Part shown: in pieces, positions 24,619 to 31,758 of the stretch
How positions within the stretch are numbered: the first letter of the stretch is position 1
Layout: the number at the start of each line of letters is the position of its first letter
Assembly (NCBI GenBank): GCA_020850945.1
Contig: JADZDR010000023.1
Span: forward strand, 1-49,333
Direction of reading: 5' to 3'
DNA length: 49,333 nucleotides
Source: Acidimicrobiia bacterium
Lineage (GTDB): Bacteria > Actinomycetota > Acidimicrobiia > UBA2766
Translations under genes and position numbers: made by a program
The notes under the pieces: model-generated
Database searches by the model: none
What the model was told of the DNA's origin: nothing
Seen by the model: only the letters and a program-made list of their open reading frames with translations

Positions 24619-25539
24619 ATGCACATGGACTACGAAGAGACGGCTCGCATCCGCATGATCGACGAGTCCTTCGTCGTCGACGGCCGCCGCATGCGCTACA
24701 GCATCAGCGACAACGTCGACGCGCGGGGCTGGGCGCTGAACGTGCACGGCTTCTTCGCCGGAGGCGGGGTGTACTGGCGCGAGAGCACGCGTCTCGCCGC
24801 CAAGCTCGGCCTTCGAGTCGTGAACCCGAACATGCCGGCCTTCGCCGGTTCGGACGCCCTGCAGTGGGACGACCTCACGATGCAGAACTTCGCCGCCACC
24901 CTCGCGCAGCTCATGGACCACGTCGGGATCGACCGAGCCCTCCTCCTCGGCCACTCGATGGGCGGCGCCGTGACCGTGCAGTTCGCCCACGACCATCCGG
25001 ACAGGACCCTCGGTCTCATCTATCGCGACGGTGTCGCCACGGCCTCCTGGACACACCGCCGTGGACTGCTGAAGTGGCTCATCAACCCCGTCTCGCCCGA
25101 TATCGCGGACGCTGTGGACATCGGCTTCTCCGCCATCCTCGACTTCCCGGACTGGCTCTACTCACGGCTTTCGAGCATGTTGAGCACACTCACGCCCGAC
25201 GTCCGCCAGAACGCCCGCAACCTCCTCGACACTGCGCCCGTGGCCTCCATGCTCCTCTACACGGACCTCACTCCTCTCGTCGAGAGGCTGGGGGCCTCGG
25301 ATCTGCCCATCCTCCCCATGTGGGGGCGGCTCGACAGGCTCGTACCGCCTTGGACCGCAGACGAGTTCGCCGAGATCACGGGCCGGCCCATGCACTGGAT
25401 CTGGGGCGGTCACTCGTGGATGATCCCCCGCCCCGCGACGACGATCGACACCCTTCTCGGCGCCGAGGCGGGCCGTGAGTTCCTCTCCGACATCGTCCGC
25501 AGGTCCGGCTTGGACCTCCCGGTCGAGCACGCGGTCTGA
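24619..25539 (+). CDS. Alpha/beta hydrolase
   Basis: 306 aa. ATG 24619 follows GAAGGGCG; the longer frame starting at 24496 is inside the previous gene. The nucleophile elbow is GHSMGGA (about 113-119), the oxyanion region NVHGFFAGGGVYW, the acid LDRLVPP in MWGRLDRLVPPW, and the base His in WGGHSWMI. The lid region (about 140-215) is helical and hydrophobic (ILDFPDWLYSRLSSML). It is intact as a serine hydrolase (esterase or epoxide-hydrolase fold); Ser as nucleophile favours ester or thioester substrates. It closes the apparent GMC-oxidase unit. Confidence 0.85.
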   Translation: MHMDYEETARIRMIDESFVVDGRRMRYSISDNVDARGWALNVHGFFAGGGVYWRESTRLAAKLGLRVVNPNMPAFAGSDALQWDDLTMQNFAATLAQLMDHVGIDRALLLGHSMGGAVTVQFAHDHPDRTLGLIYRDGVATASWTHRRGLLKWLINPVSPDIADAVDIGFSAILDFPDWLYSRLSSMLSTLTPDVRQNARNLLDTAPVASMLLYTDLTPLVERLGASDLPILPMWGRLDRLVPPWTADEFAEITGRPMHWIWGGHSWMIPRPATTIDTLLGAEAGREFLSDIVRRSGLDLPVEHAV

Positions 25540-25637
25540 GCACGGACGGCAGGCTGCCTCGGATCTTGCCATGCTCTCCGCGTAACTTAGGGTCTTGATG
25601 CGAACACAGTCCGTGTCGCTGAACTGGGAACCGTGAA

Positions 25638-26183
25638 GTGAACGTCCCGAAACACACCTTCCGCAACAAACCTCCCTCGATGTCCATGTTGGGGGGTCGC
25701 GTCCTCTGGGGCCGCATCGTCTTCTTCGGAACAACCCTCTTCCTCGTGTTCCTGCTCGGACTCCTCATCGGCAACGCGTTCAACGGCGGTATCTCCCAGG
25801 AGACCCACGAGAAGCAACTCGCCGCCAAGGAAGACGAGTTCCAGCAGGAGGTCACGCGCCTCCAGGGAGAGCTCAAGCTCGCCAACGAGAAGCTGAGCCA
25901 GGCCGCAGCCAAGGAGGCCGAGGCAGCCGCACGGGACAACGAGGAGAACTCCGACACGTCGGGCCCCACGTCGGAGGAGACATACGAGACAGAGAAGGGC
26001 GACACGCTCTGGGACATCGCCGAGCAGTTCTACGGGGACGGAAACCAGTGGGTCCTCATCGCCGAGGCGAACGGTCTGACCAAGGACAGCCCGATAACAG
26101 CCGGCATGACGCTGACCATCCCCCCCAAAGGCGGAACCGAAGAAGACTCCACGAGCGGGACCACCACCACCACCGAGCCGTGA
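25638..26183 (+). CDS. LysM-domain membrane-anchored protein
   Basis: 181 aa from GTG 25638. One transmembrane helix at about 24-45 (GRIVFFGTTLFLVFLLGLLIG), then a coiled coil (about 55-95, EKQLAAKEDEFQQEVTRLQGELKLANEKL), an acidic spacer, and one LysM domain (about 119-163, GDTLWDIAEQFYGDGNQWVLIAEANGL then AGMTLTIP). A Thr-rich tail follows. LysM binds peptidoglycan glycan chains; the topology puts it outside the membrane. The first 23 residues are basic and cytoplasmic. Followed by a hairpin that may end the transcript. A role as wall tether or scaffold is inference. Confidence 0.85.
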   Translation: MNVPKHTFRNKPPSMSMLGGRVLWGRIVFFGTTLFLVFLLGLLIGNAFNGGISQETHEKQLAAKEDEFQQEVTRLQGELKLANEKLSQAAAKEAEAAARDNEENSDTSGPTSEETYETEKGDTLWDIAEQFYGDGNQWVLIAEANGLTKDSPITAGMTLTIPPKGGTEEDSTSGTTTTTEP

Positions 26184-26203
26184 GGCCACCCGCTTCGGGC
26201 CTC
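26182..26203 (+). terminator. Hairpin after the LysM gene
   Basis: GAGGCC (26182-26187) pairs perfectly with GGCCTC (26198-26203) across a 10-nt loop and begins within the stop codon of the LysM gene; a T/C-rich run (GTTGCCTTCTG) follows. It is a candidate intrinsic terminator. It also sits directly before the start of the SNF2 gene and so argues against the TTG at 26205 as its start. Confidence 0.45.
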
Positions 26204-26213
26204 GTTGCCTTCT

Positions 26214-29018
26214 GTGCTGACTGACGCGACCTACGTTCCCTCCGGTACCGCCGTCCACTTCTGGGACCGGGCGGGAGATCGACTCCAAGCGGGGCCGTTC
26301 GGGCCGACTGCGGCGGAGGAGACGCGTGATCTCTTCACCCCGGACCGGCGACGTGTTCCCGGTATCACGGTTCCGGTCGAGGATGCCGCGGAGTGGCTCG
26401 CAGCCCGCGGTTCCGACCCCCGAGCGTGCGATGGCTCCCTCGGCTTCTGGGCTGTCGCCTCTCGTGTCGGCCTCGAACTGGTAGCGCGGGGACAAGTCGT
26501 TCCCGTCGCCCGCCCCGGTACCGACCAAGGAGGTCTGAACATCGCGTGGGAGCCGGTCTTTGCCTCGGCGGCGGACAGGCGTCGCCGCATCGCCCTCAGC
26601 CGCGCAATGCCCGGTGCCGCGCGGGCGGCGAGCCCTGACATGGATGCGGCCGATGTCCTCGACGCCTTCTGGCGTGCTCTCGTCGACGCCCTGCTGCGAC
26701 GCGCCCACACCGCCCTCCCCCCGACTTACGGGTGGGAGCTCGACTTCGTCGAGCACCTTGCCTCACCCCCCGGAGTCGAATGGCAGGTCGGGTCACGCCC
26801 GGTACGAGACTGCGTTCTGGCCTGGCTCGGCCGCCCACCCGCGGCGGAGACGTGGGAGGGGATCGCCACGCTGCTCCCACCCGGACCGGACGGGGCCGAC
26901 TGGCACATCACCTATCACGTGCGCTCCGGCGAAGACCCCGACACGGTCGTGGCCGAGGCCTCCGTCAGAGCGAACGGGCCGGAAGCGCAGCGCGCTGCCC
27001 TTGCCGGCGCGAGACGCCTCGTCGAGGATCTCCTGGAGGCACGAGGCCCGATCGACGTCGTGGACGCGCGTGGGGCCGCGGTCCTCGCCATGTTCACCAC
27101 TGCCGAGACCCGGCAGGGCGATGAGGGATCCGTCGTCGCACGCATCGTCCTTCCGCACAGCCTGCGTGTGTGGGGGCCGGGGGGAGTGCAGGCGCGTCTG
27201 CACGGGGAACGAGTGGACAAGGCGGAGTCGAGGCTGCAGGCACCATTGCTCGCCGAGCTTGCCGGCGCCACCCTCGCGTGGGAGCTCGCCGTCGACGAGC
27301 GCGTCCTGACGGATGGCGAGGTGGCCGATCTCGTGTCGGGACGTCGGCCGCTCGTCAACGTCGACGACACCTGGGTCCTCGTCACTGACGAGATGCGGCG
27401 CGAGCTCAGCGCCCAGCTCGACGCGGGACCTCCCCAACTGGGTCCGGCGGAGGTCATCCTTGCCGCTCTCGGTGGTCGCCTTCCCCGCGAGGACGCCGCC
27501 GCGGTGCCCGTGGCAGTGGCGGGCCAGGTCGCCGAGATCGTCGAGTTGCTCCGGGGCGGACCACTGCACGGTGTCCCGCCACCCTCGACGTTCAGTGGCG
27601 AGTTGCGCCCTTACCAGGAGCGTGGCCTCGAATGGCTCCTCCGCCTCGAGGAAAGGGGTCTCGGCGGCTGCCTCGCCGACGACATGGGCCTGGGCAAGAC
27701 GGTGCAGGCGATCGCGCTCCTCCTCGTCAACCCGCTCCCCACGCTCGTCGTGTGCCCGACGAGCGTCCTCGGCAACTGGGAGCGGGAGCTGCACCGGTTC
27801 GCGCCGTCCCTCCGCACCGTACGCCACCACGGACCTGAGCGGCCACGGACGGCGGGCGTGCTCGGTGATGGTGTGGACGAGCGCCATGTCGTCCTCACGA
27901 CTTATGCGATCCTGCGGCGCGACGTGGAGGTCCTCTCAGAGATGGGTTGGGGCCGTGTCATCCTCGACGAGGCACAGCACACGAAGAACCCGGCAAGCGA
28001 GACCGCGCGAGCAGCGCGGCGGGTGGCGGGGCAGGCACACAGCCGCCTCGCTCTCACGGGAACGCCCGTCGAGAACACATTGGGTGAACTGTGGTCGATA
28101 CTCGACTTCACGAACCCCGGCGTACTCGGGTCACATGCCTCGTTCCGGAAGCGGTTCGTCCTCCCCATCGAGAACGGTGATCTCGATCTCGCCCGCGCCC
28201 TGCAGCGCGTGAGCGGACCGTTCGTGCTGCGCCGGAGCAAGTCGGACCCGAGCGTGCGGAGCGACCTGCCACCCAAGCACGAGACGGTCCTCTACTGCGA
28301 CCTGACCGAGGAGCAACGCGCCCTCTACGCGGCCGCCGTCGAGGACGGGATGGCGGGTGTGGCAGCAGCCCGTGGGATCGGCCGTCGCGGTCTCGTCCTC
28401 GCCCTCCTCACCCGCCTGAAGCAGATCTGCAACCACGCCGCGCTCGGACTCGAGAGGGGGAGTCCCGGATCCGGGAGGCTGCGGCGGGATGGTGTTGAGG
28501 CGTCGTCCGGCAAGCTCGAGCTCCTCCTCGACATGATCGAGGATGTGACGTCCTCCGGCGATCGCTGCCTCGTGTTCACGCAGTTCGTCGAGATGGGCAA
28601 GATCCTCGCCTCGGTCCTCGAGGCACCCTTCTTCCACGGAGGCCTGACGGGCCGCGCCCGCGACAACCTCGTCGACGAGTTCCAGGCCGACGGAGGACCG
28701 CCGGTCCTCGTCGTGTCCCTGCGCGCCGGCGGCCAGGGGCTCAACCTCACGGCCGCCAACCGCGTGTTCCACTTCGACCGCTGGTGGAATCCCGCCGTTG
28801 AGGACCAGGCCTCGGACAGGGCGCACCGTATCGGCCAGACGCGAGATGTGTGGGTGCACAAGCTCGTCTGCCTCGGCACGGTCGAGGAGCGCATCGACGC
28901 CATGCTCGAGCGCAAGCGTGCCCTCGCGGACACGGTCGTCGCCGAAGGTGAGTCGTGGGTCACCGAGCTCGGCGACGACGAGCTCGCCCGCCTCGTCGCC
29001 CTGGAGGACGCTCCGTGA
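26214..29018 (+). CDS. SNF2/Swi2-family helicase, HelZ-like
   Basis: 934 aa from GTG 26214 (TTG 26205 also in frame; neither has a clear ribosome binding site). N-terminal half (1 to about 450) is the SNF2-associated region seen in actinobacterial HelZ proteins (for example Rv2101): VHFWDRAGDRL near the start and a WELDFVEHL region. Helicase core: motif I DDMGLGKTVQ (about 489-498), Ia TLVVCPTSVLGNW, II DEAQHTKNP (about 585-593), III ALTGTPVEN, then SNF2 C-terminal motifs LVFTQFVEMG, LRAGGQGLNLTAAN and DRAHRIGQTRDV. It uses ATP to translocate on duplex DNA and remodel protein-DNA or RNA polymerase complexes. No SWIM zinc finger is present in this protein. Followed by a small overlapping gene. 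Confidence 0.88.
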   Translation: MLTDATYVPSGTAVHFWDRAGDRLQAGPFGPTAAEETRDLFTPDRRRVPGITVPVEDAAEWLAARGSDPRACDGSLGFWAVASRVGLELVARGQVVPVARPGTDQGGLNIAWEPVFASAADRRRRIALSRAMPGAARAASPDMDAADVLDAFWRALVDALLRRAHTALPPTYGWELDFVEHLASPPGVEWQVGSRPVRDCVLAWLGRPPAAETWEGIATLLPPGPDGADWHITYHVRSGEDPDTVVAEASVRANGPEAQRAALAGARRLVEDLLEARGPIDVVDARGAAVLAMFTTAETRQGDEGSVVARIVLPHSLRVWGPGGVQARLHGERVDKAESRLQAPLLAELAGATLAWELAVDERVLTDGEVADLVSGRRPLVNVDDTWVLVTDEMRRELSAQLDAGPPQLGPAEVILAALGGRLPREDAAAVPVAVAGQVAEIVELLRGGPLHGVPPPSTFSGELRPYQERGLEWLLRLEERGLGGCLADDMGLGKTVQAIALLLVNPLPTLVVCPTSVLGNWERELHRFAPSLRTVRHHGPERPRTAGVLGDGVDERHVVLTTYAILRRDVEVLSEMGWGRVILDEAQHTKNPASETARAARRVAGQAHSRLALTGTPVENTLGELWSILDFTNPGVLGSHASFRKRFVLPIENGDLDLARALQRVSGPFVLRRSKSDPSVRSDLPPKHETVLYCDLTEEQRALYAAAVEDGMAGVAAARGIGRRGLVLALLTRLKQICNHAALGLERGSPGSGRLRRDGVEASSGKLELLLDMIEDVTSSGDRCLVFTQFVEMGKILASVLEAPFFHGGLTGRARDNLVDEFQADGGPPVLVVSLRAGGQGLNLTAANRVFHFDRWWNPAVEDQASDRAHRIGQTRDVWVHKLVCLGTVEERIDAMLERKRALADTVVAEGESWVTELGDDELARLVALEDAP

Positions 29019-29260
29019 ATGAGGTGTCGGTGGCAGAGGCGGACGACTTCTTCGAGTGCGGGCACACTCTCCGGGAGGTCGCGGTCATGGGCTGGGACGA
29101 GGCGGCCCGTGGACCTGATCCCGACGAGGCCCCCGCCCTGCGTGAGCTCGGCCGGCCCCCGTGCTGGAGTGCGCCGAACTCGCCCGAGACCGTCCTCGGT
29201 GGCATCTACGCGTCCGCCGCCCGCCGCGCCTTCGACGTGCTCGCCCGCAAGGACGAGTAG
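29015..29260 (+). CDS. Small acidic protein coupled to the SNF2 helicase
   Basis: 81 aa. GTG 29015 overlaps the helicase stop (GTGA), so it is probably translated by coupling. Sequence features: acidic, with DFFECGHTLREVAVMGWDEAARG, a possible CWS motif (RPPCWSAP) and a C-terminal helix (GGIYASAARRAFDVLARKD). I recognise no domain. The coupled position suggests a helicase partner or regulator (inference). It is followed by a convergent gene 40 bp away. Confidence 0.6.
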   Translation: MNEVSVAEADDFFECGHTLREVAVMGWDEAARGPDPDEAPALRELGRPPCWSAPNSPETVLGGIYASAARRAFDVLARKDE

Positions 29261-29300
29261 GCGAACGCGCCACGCCAGAGGGTCGAGAGCGCGTTTCGTC

Positions 29301-30536
29301 TCAGTCGGCCCCGAGGACGTGGCCGCCGAGATCTTCGAGGCCGTCGAGGAGCTTGGTGAGCTTGCTACTGTCGGCCGCTGCCGTCGTCACATCTGCGAGA
29401 AGGGGCTCCGTCCCGACAATCTCGAGGCCGTGGCCCTCGATCGCGATACGCCGCGTGGGCCGGTTCGTGAGGAGACGCATCCGGGTCACACCGAGGTCGG
29501 CGAGGATCTGGGCACCGATCCCGTAGTCGCGCTCGTCCATGCGCATCCCCGAGGGGGGCTGGTCGCGGCGGGTGCCGGGTGCAGCCGCGAGCTGGCGCAG
29601 TTCGCTCTCCACTTCCAGGCCCCGGCCCTCGTATCGACGGAAGTAGAGGAGTACACCGTGACCCTGCTCCGCGATGCGGCGTAGGGCCTCGTGCAACAGG
29701 ACCCGGGTATCGCTCTCACGGAAACCGAGGACATCCCCGATCAGCGTCTCGGAGTGAACGCGGACGAGCACCTCGGGTTCGCCGGTGACGTCACCCTTCA
29801 CGAACGCGAGGTGCTCGGTTCCGTCGAGGACCGTCTCGTAGCCGATGCAGCGGAACTCCCCCCACGGGGTGGGGATACGGGCCTCCGCAACGCGGCGTAC
29901 GATTCGCTCTGACTGTCGGCGGTGGCGGATCAGGTCGGCGACACTGATCATGACGAGGCCGTGCGCGGCGGCGAAGGACGTGAGGTCCTCGAGAGACGCC
30001 ATCGCCCCGTCCTCACCCATGATCTCGCACACGACGCCGGCCGGAGCCAGTTCGGCGAGGCGCATGAGGTCGACTGCGGCCTCGGCGTGCCCGGCGCGAC
30101 GTAACACACCGCCTTCGGCGTAGCGCAACGGGAAGGTGTGGCCGGGGCGACGGAAGTCGTCCGGGGACGACGCGGGATCGACGAGGGCTCGGACCGTGGC
30201 GGCCCGATCGGCGGCCGAGATGCCCGTCGAGTTCGACTTGTGATCGACGGCCACGCAGAATGCCTCTCCCGATGCATCGACTGAGTCCCGGACCATGGGA
30301 GGGATACGCAGCTCGTCGAGTCGCGCCGCTGTGAGCGGCGCGCAGATGAGCCCGCGGGCGTGTGTGGCCATGAAGTTCACCATGCCGTCCGTGACGAGGG
30401 CGGCGGAGCCGACGAGCGCGCCCACGTTCTCTCGAGACGCATCGTCGACCACGATCACGACACGGCCCTCGGCGATCCCGGCGACCGCGTCCGGAATCGA
30501 AGCGAACGCTCCTTGGGCGTCGGAAGGTGCAGGCAT
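29301..30536 (-). CDS. RibBA-like protein with degenerate active sites (likely pseudoenzyme)
   Basis: 411 aa with the architecture of the bifunctional riboflavin enzyme RibBA. The N-terminal DHBP-synthase-like half (1 to about 210) keeps NFMATHARGLIC, STGISAADRA and FPLRYAEGGVLRRAGHAEAAVDL, but the near-invariant DRENEGD block reads SRENVGA. The C-terminal GTP cyclohydrolase II-like half keeps AEARIPTPWGEF, RVHSE and DERDYGIGAQILADLGV, but the zinc-site segment (E. coli RibA C-L-T-G-D-A-x6-C-D-C) reads TLIGDVLGFRESDT, so all three cysteine ligands are gone (Cys to Thr, Ser, Thr). HRQEGRNIGL is also altered to RRYEGRGLEV. The fold is retained while both chemistries look lost. No other rib gene is nearby. 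It ends a minus-strand run with an acyltransferase. It might bind a GTP- or flavin-like ligand (inference). Confidence 0.82.
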   Translation of the reverse strand: MPAPSDAQGAFASIPDAVAGIAEGRVVIVVDDASRENVGALVGSAALVTDGMVNFMATHARGLICAPLTAARLDELRIPPMVRDSVDASGEAFCVAVDHKSNSTGISAADRAATVRALVDPASSPDDFRRPGHTFPLRYAEGGVLRRAGHAEAAVDLMRLAELAPAGVVCEIMGEDGAMASLEDLTSFAAAHGLVMISVADLIRHRRQSERIVRRVAEARIPTPWGEFRCIGYETVLDGTEHLAFVKGDVTGEPEVLVRVHSETLIGDVLGFRESDTRVLLHEALRRIAEQGHGVLLYFRRYEGRGLEVESELRQLAAAPGTRRDQPPSGMRMDERDYGIGAQILADLGVTRMRLLTNRPTRRIAIEGHGLEIVGTEPLLADVTTAAADSSKLTKLLDGLEDLGGHVLGAD

Positions 30537-30585
30537 GTGATCAGCGTACCCATCGCGTCACAACTCACGACAACGGCTCTGCTGC

Positions 30586-31758
30586 TCAGCGCGTTGCATT
30601 CCCGAGGCGGGAGACAAGCCGCTCGAGGAGTGCACCGGCGACGTCTCCGCCCCCTTGGTGGTCCCGCACCCGCACGCACAGGGCGGTCTCGGTGCCGAGG
30701 CTGACGAGCGAGATCGAGGGGAGATCGACGGCAGTCGGTCCGTGGAAGGCGACCGAGTCACATCCCGGGAGCAGCGCAGAGTCGACACGGCCGAGGTTGT
30801 TCACGGCTGCCGAACGCCCGAGCCTGCCGCCGCTGCCCTCGCCCCGGTGTCCGACACCCGCAGGCAGAGCCTCGCGAACGGCGGACGCGAGCCAGGCCGA
30901 GTAGCGCTCCGGGCCACGGCTGTGATGCACATCAGCGCTCGCTACGTCGACATCGGGTGGAGTCGCATACGAGAGCTCGACGTTTCCGACGAAGTTCCCG
31001 ACCGGGAACCAGCGTTCCCGCGGGCGGAGGTTCACTGGCAGGAGCAGGGTCACCGGTGCATCGCCCGGCATGAGCGCTGCGCACTCCGCGACCACTGCCG
31101 CGACAACGCGGCCTGTGAAGGTGCCGGCCCCCGCACCCGCCTCGAAGTGGGCGATTCGGCTCGTGCTCGAAGCAGCGAGGGGCCGCGTCGTCGGCAGTTC
31201 CGTGTGCGGTGCCGCCCCGAACGCTCGAACCTTGCGTGTGAACGCCATGAGTGAGGCGGGCCCCACCGCCTCCTTCCAGATCGACCGTCCCACGACACGT
31301 CGCATGCCATCACCGTCGGCGACGCGCAGGGCCTCCCCACGCAGAGCACGCGTGATGAGGGAGCAGAGTCCGATTCCGCCGGCTGCATCCGAGACGGCGT
31401 GGCGCCACGCAAGCAGGATGCGCCGATCGCGCATCGCGACACGAAGCGCAGGGTCCTGGGGACCGAAGGGCGTGTCCACGACTGCAGCACGCCACTCGTC
31501 CTCGCTCGCGACCGACCCCGTCGAGATCTCGGGCGCGACACCGGTCGCCTTCCACCTCACGTGACGTCCCCTCCCCACGGGTATCGCCGCGAACCGCGGC
31601 TCGGCCTCCAGCGCGTGGGCGAGAGCCGCGCGCAGATCCTCGACCGTCGTCTCTTCGGACAGCGAGAGCTCGAGGGCAGGTACCCACGGATCGAGAGGTC
31701 CGGGACGCCTCAGGTACTGGCGATCTGCAAACGTCGCCCGCACTGTGGCATCGGTCAT
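30586..31758 (-). CDS. Condensation-superfamily acyltransferase (Pap/WS-DGAT-like)
   Basis: 390 aa chloramphenicol-acetyltransferase-like fold, two-domain. The HHxxxDG active-site motif is present as RHAVSDA: catalytic His120 and structural Asp124 are kept, the first His is Arg and the Gly is Ala. Other family marks are PVNLRPRERWFPVGNFVGNVELSY (bridge and floor loop of wax-ester synthase/Pap types) and NLGRVD near the C-terminus (the NLGR-type motif of Pap-like enzymes). Reaction: transfer of an acyl group from CoA to an alcohol or amine; substrate unknown. ATG 31758 overlaps the upstream gene's stop (ATGA), so the two are translationally coupled, and the RibBA-like gene follows after 49 bp. 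Confidence 0.7.
   Translation of the reverse strand: MTDATVRATFADRQYLRRPGPLDPWVPALELSLSEETTVEDLRAALAHALEAEPRFAAIPVGRGRHVRWKATGVAPEISTGSVASEDEWRAAVVDTPFGPQDPALRVAMRDRRILLAWRHAVSDAAGGIGLCSLITRALRGEALRVADGDGMRRVVGRSIWKEAVGPASLMAFTRKVRAFGAAPHTELPTTRPLAASSTSRIAHFEAGAGAGTFTGRVVAAVVAECAALMPGDAPVTLLLPVNLRPRERWFPVGNFVGNVELSYATPPDVDVASADVHHSRGPERYSAWLASAVREALPAGVGHRGEGSGGRLGRSAAVNNLGRVDSALLPGCDSVAFHGPTAVDLPSISLVSLGTETALCVRVRDHQGGGDVAGALLERLVSRLGNATR

Noticed and set aside
29301-30536. Functional RibBA riboflavin enzyme
   Set aside because: The zinc-site cysteines and acidic active-site residues are missing, so the name RibBA would mislead.
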